Positions 10,612 to 22,949 of a DNA stretch of 64,000 nucleotides are shown one piece after another. The stretch spans positions 26,105,375-26,169,374 of the forward strand of contig CAIIXF020000005.1 in NCBI GenBank assembly GCA_903813345.2. Direction: 5' to 3'. The position numbers and the translations under genes are program-made. Position 1 is the first letter of the stretch, and every line of letters begins with the position of its first letter. The stretch is from Owenia fusiformis (Eukaryota; Annelida; Polychaeta; Sabellida; Oweniidae). A model generated the notes under the pieces. It did no database searches. It was not told where the DNA came from and saw only the letters and a program-made list of their open reading frames with translations.

Positions 10612-13600
10612 TTAAAGGTCTTCTTCATTGATTCCTTGGTATATATTTGATCTAGTCTTAAGGGCAATTCGTTCATCGGTTATTGCTTCAAACTGCTTAT
10701 CAGTTGCTTGAAAGGTACCTTCTTCGACATTATTTATATCAATGCCATCATTTCTTTGAAGACATATCCCGAACAGGCGGTAACTTTGGAGAATCACCAT
10801 CAGTCCGTTTTTCGTAGTGAAGAATACTACTGAATAGGTGTAAACGTTATAGTAGAATATGGCAACCAAACGGACGCAGAGAAAGGGCCCGTCGTGAATG
10901 AATAAGGTTACCAAAACACTTGCTACCTCTGGTGTAACATACTTCCGCATTCCAAGGAGCTGATTGGGTCGATTCCCATTATTAGAATCGTCGGTGATTA
11001 TCGGTAAAGCAAATGTGAACTGGCAGAGACTGAGGCTGTACACTGTAAGGATAGAATAGACGAATTCCTCCGCGCGATTAATCCCTTCTTCTCTGAACAG
11101 CTCGAAAAGATCAACAATATCGGCGGCCATTCCGAGGTAGTTCAGGAGGAGTTGTGACACTTGTTGCCGGGACATCTCTCCTTTGGGAAGGAGCCACCTG
11201 CCTAGAATCATCAAGAGCAGCAACGACTGCTCCAGGGCCAACCGAAAATGTTCAGAGGACAAGGGCACATCGATACTCTGCAATATAAAAGTGAATTATG
11301 TATACACGGATAAGGTTCCATAATTTCAGACGGAATTCAACTGGTGTGGGCATTCATTATCATTTTTATCTGGTTATCGAAATTGGAGCATAAATCCAGC
11401 AAATTAGGCTGATAGTGCGGACCAAACATAAGTTCACAAATTCTATTGCTAATTATCAATCATACCAAGGCTTGTTAATGATACTGGTGATTTTAGATTT
11501 GCTGTAGTTGGAGGACGCTCATTATGAAACACCCTGTATATATAATATTTAGGATATTTACCGCAAGAGTATCGGCTGTAGCATTGTATCTAGGGTCGTG
11601 GAAGATGCCCATTAGGAACGGTTGTCTGAGATTGAGTCGTTCCATCTCTAAGAGCCAAACGCAAGGTATCATAATGATTAGGTAGAACAGCACCGTTGGG
11701 CAAAACCTGAAATTTGAAATATTTGTCAAAAAACGAGGGCACTCCCACCCCTCTACAGAAAAAGTATTTTATTTTACATCTATACCAGATCGTTCAATAA
11801 GTTCTGAGAAAATCTTCTAAAATCAAGAGTTATGTGATTTTTTATTTGAAATTTTTATAAAATATGTACAATGAATTCAGCAATAAGTGTAACAAGTCTC
11901 ACGCGCGTTCCTCTTATTGGACCAAAATATGGTTACTATGGCAACTAGTGTTTTTGGCTAGGCGGGGCAAATAAATTGAATGGCACGAGTAAAGCGCATA
12001 AAATGTTAATAAGTCAATTTATAAATATATTTTGTGGCTTCTTCCCGCATGGAGGTTGGTCTTGTATAGTCCTAGTAAAATGTTTAAGTTTAGATGCTTA
12101 AAATGGTTTCCATGGTTCTGGGAAACACATATTCTGGAAGAATTTGAAATAAAAAATCACAAAACTCTTGATTTTAGAGGATTTTTCTCAGAACTTATTG
12201 ATCGACCTGGTATACATTTAATGTGACATATATCACACAAAAGCATATCACATGAACAGCATTAATTGTTGTAATTTCTGTGGTTTACGGGGGAAGGCCT
12301 CGAGTTAATGATGTTTTACTATGTTATGCATTTTTACCAAATCATAAACGTAGAATTACGAAGTAGGGTTATAAAATAAACTTATAGATTTAACGAAATT
12401 AACTTAAAGATTCATGATGGACATCGACATTCTTAAATTAAATTTACAGACAATATGAAGAAGTTTTATTCCCAAAACTAATTGGTGAAATGACAGAACG
12501 AGAGAATAGAAAAAATATACTTCCAACATATTACTTTTAAATGTATACATGATTCATTAATGTTTTAAAACTATTTTAAAACTATATTTCTTGTCATGAC
12601 AATATAGATGAATCGCACTTTCAAATAATGAATATGAGTATCCCACACAATGCACTGTGTTCCAGGAAAAGCCAAAATGCCATGTACGAATAGAATAGTA
12701 TAAAATAGCTAGAATTCATCGTGAGATATCACAGCCTTCTCTCAGTTTCCCTCGAGAATGTGCATAGCAGAGATGGTCTGAGTATCAGAATGGCTAGAAT
12801 TAGTCATAAATCAATTCAATGGGACTCGAGACCTCGGTATATTATTGTATCCTATTTACTAATTACGGAAAGTAGTAAAAATGATGTTTTACTAAATTAT
12901 TCATACTATTGTTCCAACAGCGAGGTAACATAGTTTAATTCTTTTTTCGCTAAGTGGAGCTATTTAGTACTTCGACATCATTTTGAATGTAGGTCAGAAG
13001 TTATAGGAATGGTCATTCTGATTAATCAGAGTCTCTCTTTATTTAATGTTTGAGAGGATAGTGCTCCCAAAAGATATTACAGGCGCTAAAGGGTCAAAAT
13101 ACATAAGGGTTATGTACTGGGAGGTTTTGGATATGGGGTTTATCCAGAGGGAGATATGCATATCTACCTGAGGGACCGTAGGGGCCGAAGGTAGATGTGC
13201 ATATCTCACGAGGGATGAACCCAATATCCAAACCGACCGTACATAAATGCTTTATCCTATACCAAGTAGAGATTTCAGGGGCATATGGCCATTTCAATAG
13301 TACAAGGTGTAAAAATAAACAAATCACTCATATGCAAAGTCATTTTTATTGCATTTCCACTTTTAAATTTTAAATACATTGTAGCGGGAAGATATGCACC
13401 GAAGCGGGAAGATATGCACCGAAGCGGGAGATATGGCGGGAGATATAGAGGTTCTGGATATGGAAACCTCAAAATCAGGATACGGGATTATCTTACCAAC
13501 TTATCTCCCTAAAGCTCTACTTGGCATAGGATAAAAATGTTATTATATAGAAATATCTTTCTCAGAACGAACAAATTAGAATTTGACATAAAACACAATA

Positions 13601-13835
13601 CCCATTGAATTACTTACCGTTTAGATATTTCAATACCACGGCGTTGTTTGATTACATATCCTCCTTCAATAATGATCCCAACGGCGCCCGACAAGAAGAC
13701 AAAGGCATATTCACCATACTCCACAGCGACACGCCACACCGCAACGCAGCCATGTGTGGCAAACAACAACCTCGCGATGAACGCCTCAGTGATGTGAATA
13801 CAGTCTAGAGGCAAAACCATTTTCCTCCTTTTCAA
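10612..13835 (-). CDS. TMEM26: TMEM26-like multi-pass membrane protein
   Basis: Three exons on the minus strand: 13835-13618, 11706-11562 and 11277-10612. All borders are GT-AG and the joins keep frame (Arg codon split, then phase 0), giving 342 residues. Matches to the TMEM26 family run the whole length: a first segment with ARLLFATHGCVAVWRV, then CPTVLFYLIIMIPCVWLLEM, GRWLLPKGEMSRQQVSQLLL (147-166), LGMAADIVDLFE, IHDGPFLCVRLVAIFYYNVY and VFFTTKNGLMVILQSYRL. Several hydrophobic segments predict a multi-pass protein. The loop after the second segment is shorter than in vertebrates. Methionine 6 (13820) is an alternative start that fits the vertebrate N-terminus better. The biochemical role of the family is poorly known. 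Intron 1 holds a mariner-type MITE and two hairpins. Confidence 0.88.
11781..12214. mobile_element. Mariner-type MITE in TMEM26 intron 1
   Basis: Inverted ends of about 70 bp begin TATACCAGATCGTTCAATAA on the left and end in the near complement on the right; both then read into AAGTTCTGAGAAAATC. TA lies at both edges, as expected of Tc1/mariner insertions. The middle has no transposase. Confidence 0.75.
13111..13246. repeat. Hairpin with 60-bp arms
   Basis: The left arm begins TTATGTACTGGGAGGTTTTG and the right arm ends in its near complement GTACATAA; the inner stem pairs GATATGCATATCTACCT with AGGTAGATGTGCATATCTC. The loop is about 19 bp. It lies in TMEM26 intron 1. Confidence 0.65.
13248..13541. 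repeat. Second hairpin element with internal tandem repeat
   Basis: Arms of about 31 bp (13248-13278 and 13510-13541) share ATCCTATRCCAAGTAGAG in inverted order. Between them the 20-bp unit GCGGGAAGATATGCACCGAA is repeated about 2.5 times (13384-13425). It abuts the previous hairpin, so the two may be parts of one element of about 430 bp. Confidence 0.55.
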
Positions 13836-14115
13836 GTATAGATGTTTTAATCAGTCAAAGAACACAGAGGCAAAAGTTCATAAAACTTATCGAGCGGCAA
13901 TTCGATTACTTTTTAGTTGATAAATGGATCCCCATTGACATAGTAATCGAGAAATTATTTGCATTTTAATACATTAAACATTGACATTGGTACTAGTATG
14001 ACAATTACATCATTCCCAAAGCGTTTCCATCACGAAAATATATCGAGATTGCTTCATGATTAAGATGTCAAGCATACCAATTACAAATACAATTTGTAAT
14101 AACATGAAACTATTG

Positions 14116-14140
14116 TACAGTACTATAATATAGTACTGTA
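14116..14140. repeat. Perfect 25-bp palindrome
   Basis: TACAGTACTATA and its exact complement flank a single central A. No further symmetry extends outward. It may be a cruciform-prone site or a remnant of a TIR element. Confidence 0.6.
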
Positions 14141-14976
14141 ATTAGATATATGGTGGGCCAATTAGATTTTCTTCAAATATTACGTCTGTTGTTATTTTGT
14201 CTGTTTCTCGAAAAATGAAATTAACATTTCTGATGCATGTAGTAATTGTGTATGAAGCAATTACGCATTTGATTTGATATCGGATATGTTTCTAAAATTA
14301 ATGACCATTAACGTATCGGTTATACTTTACCAAATTAGTATAATTTCTTTAAAATGACAATTAGAAATATATGCAAATATGAAAATACCAAAGCTTGACA
14401 CAAAAAATACTATGAGAAAGAGAGGAAATGGTTTGCTGGAGACTGCGACAAATCTGCGGGAACAGATCTAGAACTTGAAAAATTTACATTCATTAAAAAA
14501 TGTGGAACAGTAATTGCCAATTACTGATCTACTCGTTCGCTTACCAGTAATTTGATTTTTCAAAATGTCATAAATTGGTTATCCAATGATGAATTATCTA
14601 TAAATAATTATCTTTAATCTTTTGTCCCACTCTGTATATAGGCACATGATGGCCGTTCCAATGAATATTCCAAGTGTTTAGTGTCAGTCCTGGAACACCT
14701 ACTTTTCTAAAAGAGGGTTAATTGCTGTCTTCCCCAGTGCATATGCACCATTTAATACTAAATGGAATTTATCCAGCTTACAATAGGGACCACTTTAATT
14801 AATGAAATCAGTAATTTTTCAAAGCTACTCTGGTATTTACCATGTAGGTGAAGCTACTCAGACTAATTTTCTCCTTGGAGTGTGGCCGTCTTCTGCAAGT
14901 AAAGGATAAAAACAGTGCTGTATCGTGGTAAACCACACCCTCTCCATCTCTGTCCTTCCGGATGTTGCGGTGCAGC

Positions 14977-15009
<33 letters not shown>
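14977..15009 (+). repeat. (GA)n microsatellite
   Basis: About sixteen AG units with one interruption (GCGAG). The open frame at 14925-15146 crosses it and is not a gene. Confidence 0.9.
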
Positions 15010-15464
15010 TGCTATCAGTATCGGAAGTACAGTCTGACAGTGTTGTATTGTTGGATATAAGATGGGTGGGAGTAGTTTTCTACATGTTACCTTTAGTCCG
15101 TTTGACCTTTGTGACCTTAAACTTACGTCTGTACTGGGCAGAGTAGATTTAAGGTCACGACCTTGCCATTTACTAAGCAGAGTACGTATGTTGTTCTTTA
15201 CAAGAGAAGTTCAAACAATAGAATATATTGTATACTTGAAAGGGATTGTTTGGCTGGTTTATTGTTTACTTTTGAAGGGTGTTGATTGTATACCCTAGAT
15301 GCGAGTAGAAATAATCTTGATTTACGTCATTAAAAATTCACTATTCGATCAAACTGGTGTCATATTTGGAATCTGCATCTAAAATTACGTAACTAAATGT
15401 GGTTTTGAAAAGAGTTTATCAACTTTGAAAATTTAATTTTCTTTGAAAATGTGACTTCTAGGTT

Positions 15465-15655
15465 GGGGAGATTCCCCATAGACCCCATGTTGTAAAACCA
15501 CAAAAAGTGAAATATCTTTTCTTGTGTTGGGCAGATAATATTTTCTTTTACTGGACATATGTTAATTTGTATAACTATCACATACATAAGGGTAATATGA
15601 AAAGTAAACCACTAAAACTGATGCATATTCAAGTTTAAGGGAATTTTGTAATACC
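15465..15655 (+). repeat. Repeat family R2, uninterrupted copy
   Basis: It matches 33200-33765 over its length, with the order 'gagattcccca', 'gtgaaatatctttt', 'cagataat', 'ttttgtataactatca' and 'acataagg'. The second copy is split by an insertion, so this one shows the empty site. Confidence 0.6.
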
Positions 15656-16008
15656 CTGCCATGTTATTTCCCCCAAATCAGCCATCTGGTGGCGAAACTG
15701 GTAACTACCTACTCGCATCTGAGTAGAACGGTTTGAAGTGTAGTATGTGAAGATGTCATTGGGATAAAGAATGGCAAACGGTAAAATAACACGGACAATG
15801 TATGTACAGCAAGAATATTTATGAAGAATTAATGAGCAGAGCATGTTGTTGCTGATCGAGTAGGTCATGACCTACGGTTTTACTTGGCAGAATATATTGT
15901 TCTTTACAAGAAGTTCAAACAAACTTTATCGGGTTATTGTTAAATGAATTTCCGTATTGTTAGCATATGGAATTAATTTTGTGTTCTATGTATGTGTTGC
16001 TACAGTGT

Positions 16009-16315
16009 ATGTGTCCAAAACAAGTCGCCGGTCACTTCGATCAGCGATACACAGAAAACCTCTACATCTTATCTTCACACTATCATCAGATCATGGAGGA
16101 TTATAAAGGTCTCTATCACAATGTACGCAGTCAATATTTTCGGATCATTCCTGTTGTACCTGCTCTCCGTGTTGTGTTCACTCCGGGTCTGCTGCACGCT
16201 GTTCGGCATTTTACAGTTCGCTGTCATTGAGAACACATTCCGACGAGTGGCACGGGGATCCAACTTATTCTTCACTTCAAGAGGTTCAGGAATCATTGGA
16301 CATTGGACTGCTTAA
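16009..16315 (+). other. Unrecognised open frame, possibly a terminal exon
   Basis: After a plausible acceptor (gttgctacag, ending 16008) about 100 codons stay open to a stop at 16315. The frame encodes a hydrophobic stretch (SFLLYLLSVLC and CCTLFGILQFAVI) and is less AT-rich than its surroundings. No family is recognised, no partner exon was found, and two other frames are also partly open. It may be chance. Confidence 0.18.
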
Positions 16316-17080
16316 TCACCATTTGGGAGTTCACACGCCTCACTACACCAAGCGTTAAGTGGAAGTTGGCAAATTAAACACTTATTGTTTTGATATACCT
16401 AAGGGCAACGGACGATATGACATGACTACGGTTGACCAGAGTTAAGAGATGCATTGACTTGTAAGGCAAGCTCCGAGAAAGAAGAACAGTGTCAAAAAAT
16501 ATTTGACGATTCTGTACCTTATGAATGTTGATTTTGCATAGAATATCTGTAATAACACAAGGAAGAATCAAAATGATGAAAAGTGTTGCAATGACAATTA
16601 AAATCTTCGTTAATTTGCCTCTTGGTCTTGGTCAGCGGTTGCTACTGAATTCGACGAAATTATTGATAGTCGGTGTTTGGAAACACGTTGCAGGAAGGGT
16701 GGATCGAAATAGAGGTCTTAATATAGTATGGCACTATTGTTGTTGGTAAGGCTTAGAGAGCCCAAACCTGGTTCTTCTAAGGTACATCGAGAATGCATTC
16801 CCCGTCTTTTGACGCATCATGAGACATGAAAAGTGGAAGGTTGAATGCAATTATTAATTATACCCAAGAGAGCTACAATCGCAGTCTTAGCATTTCGTGC
16901 AGTACATAATGTTTTGGCTTGGAGAGGCCTGCATACCAAGATATACCTTTCTATAGTTACCATGACAACCATCCAAAATAGGCATATTGAGGAATATTGC
17001 TCTTCTTGTTGTTAACCAGGCTACATGTTTCAAATTTTGTCAATTGTCAATTATTTACCAGGAACCTGTTTATTCAAAAC
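16316..17080. other. Gene-free stretch
   Basis: Nothing on either strand could be supported as an exon or repeat. The open frames here are short and lack coding character. Confidence 0.35.
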
Positions 17081-17778
17081 TACAGTGCGTATCAAAAAAA
17101 AAACGCAACAGATAGTTATCTCGAAAATGCACAAAACCAGTGATAACAGCATTGATTTCATTCAATGCACCATGAAGCCATGTGTCTCTTCTTTACAATG
17201 ATATATCATTCATTGCTATTTGGTCATGGTTGGGCGAGTAATCATTCCATTTGCAAAGTAGGCCGAAATTAGCTTTGGGCCTGCAAGTTATAAAAATCGC
17301 AATAGTCAGTGTACGGAGCCGATGCAATATGGGAAGAAAACATAAAACCAAAGCTGACTGCATCCTTTTCATTTAATGTACCAAAAAGCCAAATTACTCC
17401 TCTTTGCAATGGAACATCATTCATTCACAGGGAGTCATCTCTGGCCGAATAATCATTAATTTTGCAAAGTGGGGCAAAGTTCAGCTCGGACCCAAGTTTT
17501 AAACAAAGTCACAACAATTTAAGTAAGAGGAACTTCCATTGGCACTTAGCCCTTGCACTGATTTTTTCAATATCCAAAACTTGATGCAGAGCCGATTTTG
17601 ACCCACTGTGCAAATGGAAGGATTTCTCACCCAACCATTATCACATGTGAATGAATGACATATCATTGCAAAGAGGAGAGACGTGGCTTTATGATACATT
17701 GAATGAATTGATGGAGTCATCACTAGTTTTGTGATTTTACGAGATATCTACTTGTTGCGTTTTTTGATACGCCCTGTA
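17081..17778. mobile_element. Mariner-type MITE with three internal modules
   Basis: The ends are inverted copies: left TACAGTGCGTATCAAAAA then an A run and CGCAACA, right TGTTGCG then a T run and GATACGCCCTGTA, flanked by TA. Inside, a module of about 170 bp (a 'ccatgaagcca' or 'aaaaagcca' start, a TTTGCAAAG word and a 'cattcatt' word) occurs twice in direct order (about 17130-17300 and 17350-17515) and once inverted (about 17590-17740). There is no transposase. Confidence 0.7.
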
Positions 17779-17784
17779 TATAAT

Positions 17785-18258
17785 GATTATTTTAATCAAA
17801 ATGAATATTTTCACAATTGTCCTACCAGAAGAAGTCATGATTTACATGCTAGGGCTTACAAAACAAAAATAGGGTTATATTCAATCAAGTTACAGAGTCC
17901 AAGAATCTGGAATTCTATCTCAGATCATGTCAGATTTTTGCCTTCTTTACTTCAATTAAAATGACTAGAAAGAAAAACTTAATTGCTGAAATATAATTCT
18001 ACACTGTCACCTCATCTACCTTTCCATCCATACATTTTCCTAAACCGAAATAGAGTTAACACACATTGGCAGCCACAACCCACCACCACTAGCCATAAGT
18101 TAGATGCATACATAGTACTATGCTATCAATATGTATACTGTTATTATTGAACTCTCATTTTTGTCACTAAAACTTCAATGCATACACTTGTTGTGTCAGT
18201 TGATGTATAATTTATGTACCATAGTTTGACAATAAAGTATGTAACTAACTAAAAAAAC
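17785..18258 (+). mobile_element. 5'-truncated non-LTR retrotransposon (LINE) tail
   Basis: The frame ending at 17964 encodes the last part of a LINE reverse-transcriptase protein: CPTRRSHDLHARAYKTKIG, then SPRIWNSISDHVRFLPSL, the usual 'TR..., GP..WN.LP..IR' C-terminus. About 290 bp of 3' tail follow, ending near AATAAAGTATGTAACTAACT and a short A run. The rest of the polymerase is missing. The right end fits target-primed integration; the left edge abuts the MITE at 17778. Confidence 0.65.
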
Positions 18259-18387
18259 ATATTAGTTATTTTCTTGGTATGCACATTCGAAAGGAGAATG
18301 GAAAATGCCGTCAATGTATGGTGATGTGCTCTGAATCAGTGTCATCAATGTGGTTGCTGTCGGTAGTGTTTATGAAACATTCCAATG

Positions 18388-19466
18388 TACGAGGGGTGAT
18401 CAATAAGTAATAGACGCTTTTTTACACAGATGCTTTTTATAGACCAATCCCTTCGATTTTCTTACCAGTGATACATCATTCAATTATCTATCAACTCGAT
18501 CTGAAGATTTGAAAACAAAACATGTAATATATTTTGATATATCTTTATTTCCGTAAAGGAGGTATGGGTACGCCAGGGCCGACATCACGTCACACATTCT
18601 GAAGCTATTTTAGCTTGTTTAACATGCAATGCAGTTGAATGCAGGCTGAACAAAACTAACCATTATGGTCATGAATTACACCATTTTGTTATGCAATGGT
18701 TGACTTTGGATATTTTATCATCACTGTGTGGTATTCATGCCACATTCATTCTACAGGGCCCTCTACATAGGTTCCATCAAGTGCTACATGTACACAATTC
18801 CTCATCCTTTTAACTCAAGATTGTGAGACAAGGCTGAATCCATTCTCTGACATGGTAGCAAGATGCAGTTGCACAGGTTGTTTTATGTCATCAATGTCAA
18901 TAAACCTAAGTCCCTTCTCTATAGAAATAAGTAGTATAGGAATAAGTCACATGTGGGCAGATCTGGACAATATGGTGCATTGGCCAAGGGCTCAATTTTG
19001 AAGTCCAGGTATATTGTTTTCTGAACATTTTGAGATCTGTGGGCAGGTGCATTGTCCATATGGAGTAGGGTGTTTCCTTCTCTCACCAACCCCTTCTTTC
19101 ACAATGCTTTCCCAAATTGACCTGCAAACCATGACCATACAACACTCTGACATCACAATACTTACTGTTTATGTGTCAGCAGTCAGCAAAATATTTCAAA
19201 CAACACAACAGTTGCATATAAAAAAGTTCAAATCCAACTGAAATTTGCCAAACTGGCTAAACACTGAATATGTAACGTAAATGTCGGTCCCGGGGTACCT
19301 GTACCTCCTTCACAGAAATAAGGATATATCAACATGTATTATATATTTTGTCTTCAAGTCTTCAGAATTGATAGATAATTGAATGATGTATCAGTGGTAG
19401 GAAAATCAAAGGGATTGGTCTATAAAAAGTATCTGTGTAAAAAAATGTCAATTACTTATGCTCACA
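18388..19466 (-). mobile_element. Decayed mariner element with transposase relic
   Basis: Inverted ends of about 130 bp are clear: GAGGGGTGATCAATAAGTAA on the left, and the complement of 'tcaattacttatgctcac' on the right, each followed inward by ACACAGAT and GGGATTGGTCTATAAAAAG in matching order. On the minus strand, fragments of a mariner transposase can be read: HMDNAPAHRSQNVQ near 19059-19020, then APYCPDLPTCDLFLYYL near 18985-18935, and a C-terminal MRNCVHVALDGTYVEG near 18800-18755. These are the 'DNAPAH ... YSPDLAPCDFFLFP' catalytic signatures. Stops and shifts make it inactive. Confidence 0.8.
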
Positions 19467-19789
19467 GGTCTGATGTGAAAATGGAAACGACCAGGCCAAA
19501 GGAATTAAATCCATTGGAGTTTCTGTGCTTTGAGACTTACATGTGTGATTGTCGTTCTTCGGCATCTTCTGACAAACACATTGATCATTAAATAAGGAAT
19601 GTAAAACATTCGGATACTGGAGGCCGTTTCTCAAAACTTTTCTTTATTAACGAATCATAAAGTTCTGCTCAGAAGTACAATTAAGATCATAAAATTGCAT
19701 TGTTTTCATGTGACTTGCTCATCTTTGATTACTCGGGTCCCATTGGAGACCAAACGTGTGAAATGTAACTCTCTGGGGCTTTCTTCTGC

Positions 19790-20041
19790 TCAAGCCTGAA
19801 GTGGGGACTGAAATGCATAGGCCGTTTCAATGGTGTGCATGCAGTTGGATGCGTCGTAATTTGTTATATGCTCCTTTGGTGGCTCGTCGGAGTTTATTTC
19901 ATCAATACCATCAGAGTTATAATTTGCGTCTTGCATTAAATCACTGAGCTTTTCAAATGAATCTCGGTTTGAAAGCAAAGAGGGGGTCATACTTGTTGTT
20001 GAAAAATGTCTCACTATTGACTGATTGGATCGTGGGCACAA
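19790..20041 (-). other. Unrecognised acidic open frame, possibly a last exon
   Basis: Eighty-three codons on the minus strand end in a stop at 19790. The peptide is Ser/Asp-rich (SDLMQDANYNSDGIDEINSD) and resembles a cytoplasmic tail rather than random sequence, but no family is recognised and I found no upstream exon or good acceptor. Confidence 0.2.
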
Positions 20042-21815
20042 ACCTCATCGTCGTAACTTCCGTTTTATCAGTAGTTAAGTTTTGTTCTATCTCTTAGCTG
20101 ATCATTGTTGCATAAAAAATCTGGCAATCATTTCCAAGTTACTTGTAAATCCTAAAATAACTCTATGAATTCTAGCAATGGAGCATATCATAAATCACGA
20201 AACTCTCTTGATTCAGAAGATTTGGCTTGTGAATGAGATCTATCCTTTCAATTACTACAATAAAATACATAACAGCTTGTGTTATTTAGATACACTAGTG
20301 CAAGCATTATCAGAGCTTAACAGATTACTAAAAATAAAGTTTTGAGAATTAATAACTTGGAACATGCACGCCACAAAGATCTCTCCATATACGAATTGAT
20401 CGGAGCTTCACTCTATTGATGCAGTAAAGGTACAAGTAAAGGACAAAATGGTGACAAAAATCAAATAAGAATAGTGCCACATTTTTGCAAGTCGTATTTG
20501 TAAAGTAATAATCTAATGATAATTTCACAGATCCATGCTATTTTATAAGTGGTGATTAAATTATCCATACTGTGTTTTCAAGGAGTGATCAGTGGAGCCA
20601 GTCATTTAAAGTCCCCGTGTAATATGTTTTTATCATTCATTTACTATTTATAATGATTTTTAAAGTTATTTTAGAGATTTTTAAAGAAAATAACTTTGGG
20701 AAAAGTTGCCAACTTTTCATTTCTCAAATATTCAAATTTTCTGTATTTTTTAAATAAAAGTTGAAACTTTTTAATCATCAAATATCCCACTGTACAGTGC
20801 AGAAACCGTTATCTTTTTCAACAATCCGAAGATTTCAATAATAAAGTGAAATATCTAATGTGCCGGGGCAATGTTTTAGCATATCAAGAACTATATTAAA
20901 AGATATGTGTGATCTCTAAAAATTAATTCACGATTTTTTCAAAAATCACTTTTTGAAACTAAAAAAAGAAATTTGACATATTGCACTTTGATAACATTGG
21001 GTAAGACTACAATATAAGCCAAAGTGGTTACTCAGACTTATGGGGGCTTTAATTAAAGATATAATCTCAATTAACTGCAATAACTTATTACGATCTAATG
21101 TTGTAATTTCTTAAGTAATTTCTACTCGGTGCGAAACGTATATTGCTTACTAACTGGGGATCTGAATTTCGAGGAAGAGAAATGGAGATACATATGATGT
21201 GAAATGATGTGTATGGGGGCGAGGGCTAGTCGTATACCAGTAAACATCACTGGCGGTTCCAGAACTGGGGGGCACATTTCATGCCCAAAAAAGGCCCATT
21301 TTTAGGCACTCCAAAATGATCAGTGGGGTGGGGTATCAGTGCTACGAGCGATCGAAATAATAGTTCTTGTTCTTGCCCAACACGTTACATAAGTTTTGGT
21401 CCCGGGAGTTTATCTGCAGAAATTGTGTCTGCACTGAACGGAAACGTTATCCGGGTACTTTATTGCAAATGGCAGGGCCCAAATGGCAGCCGCTTACATC
21501 AAATGTACAGATTCGATATCTCATAACCAGCAGCTGTTTTACGAATAAAAGTATAAACCATCATCTAGAACGGAGTAAGTTTATATTTTGATGTGATCGA
21601 TTGATGTTTGTCAGTCTGAACAGTTGCTAATGATTGAGTATTGTTGTTTGAAAAAGGAGCATTTTCACTTTTTCAAAAAAAGATTTGACTTTTCATTCAA
21701 ACTGTTTCACATTGATTTTGCATTGTTTTTTGAGATGGTACTCTTATAATTTCGTCATGGTGAATGACAAATATTTGTAAGTTTGAGTTCATTCTAAATA
21801 TTACCTTCATACCAT
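20042..21815. other. Gene-free stretch
   Basis: AT-rich sequence without a supportable exon or repeat on either strand. Poly-T and poly-A patches are frequent (20640-21000). Confidence 0.4.
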
Positions 21816-22015
21816 AGGTCGAAGGAAAAGTATTTATAAGCTGAATCTAAAAATTCAGCTCTGTCTCTGTACCATAGGCCAAGGGAAAAGTAATAGTGAG
21901 CTGTATATAGAAGTCTCTTCTATATACATCTTACTATTACCCTTGACCTATGCTCTGTGCGAAAGTTATACTAGCCTACGCCCTACAGTTTTCCCTTGGC
22001 CTATGCTCCACACGT
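21816..22015. repeat. Nested hairpin made of 'CCATAGGCCAAGGGAAAAG' units
   Basis: The unit occurs in + order at 21816 and 21871 and inverted at about 21930-21953 and 21990-22011. The inner pair makes a stem of about 40 bp (AAGTAATAGTGAG against CTTACTATTAC, then TATATAGAAG against CTTCTATATA). Confidence 0.7.
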
Positions 22016-22042
22016 TTGACAAGGACTCTTGATAGTTTATTT

Positions 22043-22359
22043 CAGGGCTGTCAACTTAGGGGGGGGGGGGTAGGTGTACATATTTTCGAAACACATGCGT
22101 GATATATACACATATTTTGTACCAAATGCATGACATAAACGGCAATCGCGTGCAAAGACCGAACGGAATGCGTTCACTGTTTTTTCGCTGTTCGATATTT
22201 TACCGTGTCGGCATTTCACAAAAAAACGATTTTTAAAACTATCAACAAAATGCGTGATTTGCGTGATATTTGATCATATACGCTAAATTGATGCATGATT
22301 TCTATTTTTCCAGCAAATGCGTGACAATCACTCCTAATGCGTGAGGGTTGACAGAGCAG
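22043..22359. mobile_element. hAT-type MITE
   Basis: The left end is CAGGGCTGTCAAC and the right end GTTGACAGAGCAG, an inverted repeat with a few mismatches. 'ttattt' flanks both sides, compatible with a partly decayed 8-bp duplication. Inside, the word ATGCGTGA and close variants recur several times. No transposase. A G run follows the left end. Confidence 0.65.
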
Positions 22360-22949
22360 TTATTTGTCATTAGACTTTAGAACTCCAAAATTTCAGATTT
22401 TTTAAATTGAAATCACATTTTGAATTGGGTTGAATTGAGCTGTCAACTCTGGGTATTAAGAGTGTGTAACCCCCTGGAAACAGAAGAATCTGTTCCATGG
22501 GGCTTCGCACTCTTACATGTATTACCCTTGGAGCACCTGTGCTTGATTTAGGGCCTTCAACCAAAAACTTAAGAAAAAAACTGACGATTGTGATTGTAAA
22601 TACTTGAAATTACGGGTACAAAAACTGATGGGCACGAAACTAAGATGACAGGTATCATAGTAGATCACTGGATCAATGGCTCGCTGGGTCGCATTCTGAT
22701 TCAGTCTTATTAGAATTGCATTTTATTAGTATGTACTAAACATGTATATCCTCTCTTCAATTTCCCCTTCTGATCCCGATCCTTAAAAAATCTATTTCTG
22801 CCCTGTTTGTGAAAAGTGCCCCCCCCATACACATGCAATTTTACCAACACTCATGTTATTCTCTGTTTGTAGCTGCCCCAGTTATACATGTATTTGTCTC
22901 ATCAATCATTCATATGCCTTCTACTCTTCAGGTTTATAAACATTAAAGA
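22360..22949. other. 5' flank of the zinc-finger gene
   Basis: No coding exon is seen. A 3' splice acceptor (ctactcttcag, ending 22931) lies 18 bp before the start codon, so at least one noncoding exon must lie further upstream. I could not place it. Confidence 0.4.

Larger units (their letters stand above)
13836..15960. other. Intergenic stretch upstream of TMEM26
   Basis: No exon is supported. It contains a 25-bp palindrome, a GA microsatellite, an R2 repeat, and a direct repeat: 'ttgttctttacaag' followed by 'aagttcaaacaa' occurs near 15190 and again near 15898. The TMEM26 promoter should lie at its left edge; I see no clear TATA box. Confidence 0.4.

Noticed and set aside
16009-16315. Membrane-protein exon
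   Set aside because: Kept only as an unrecognised frame: there is no partner exon, no family match, and other frames are also partly open.
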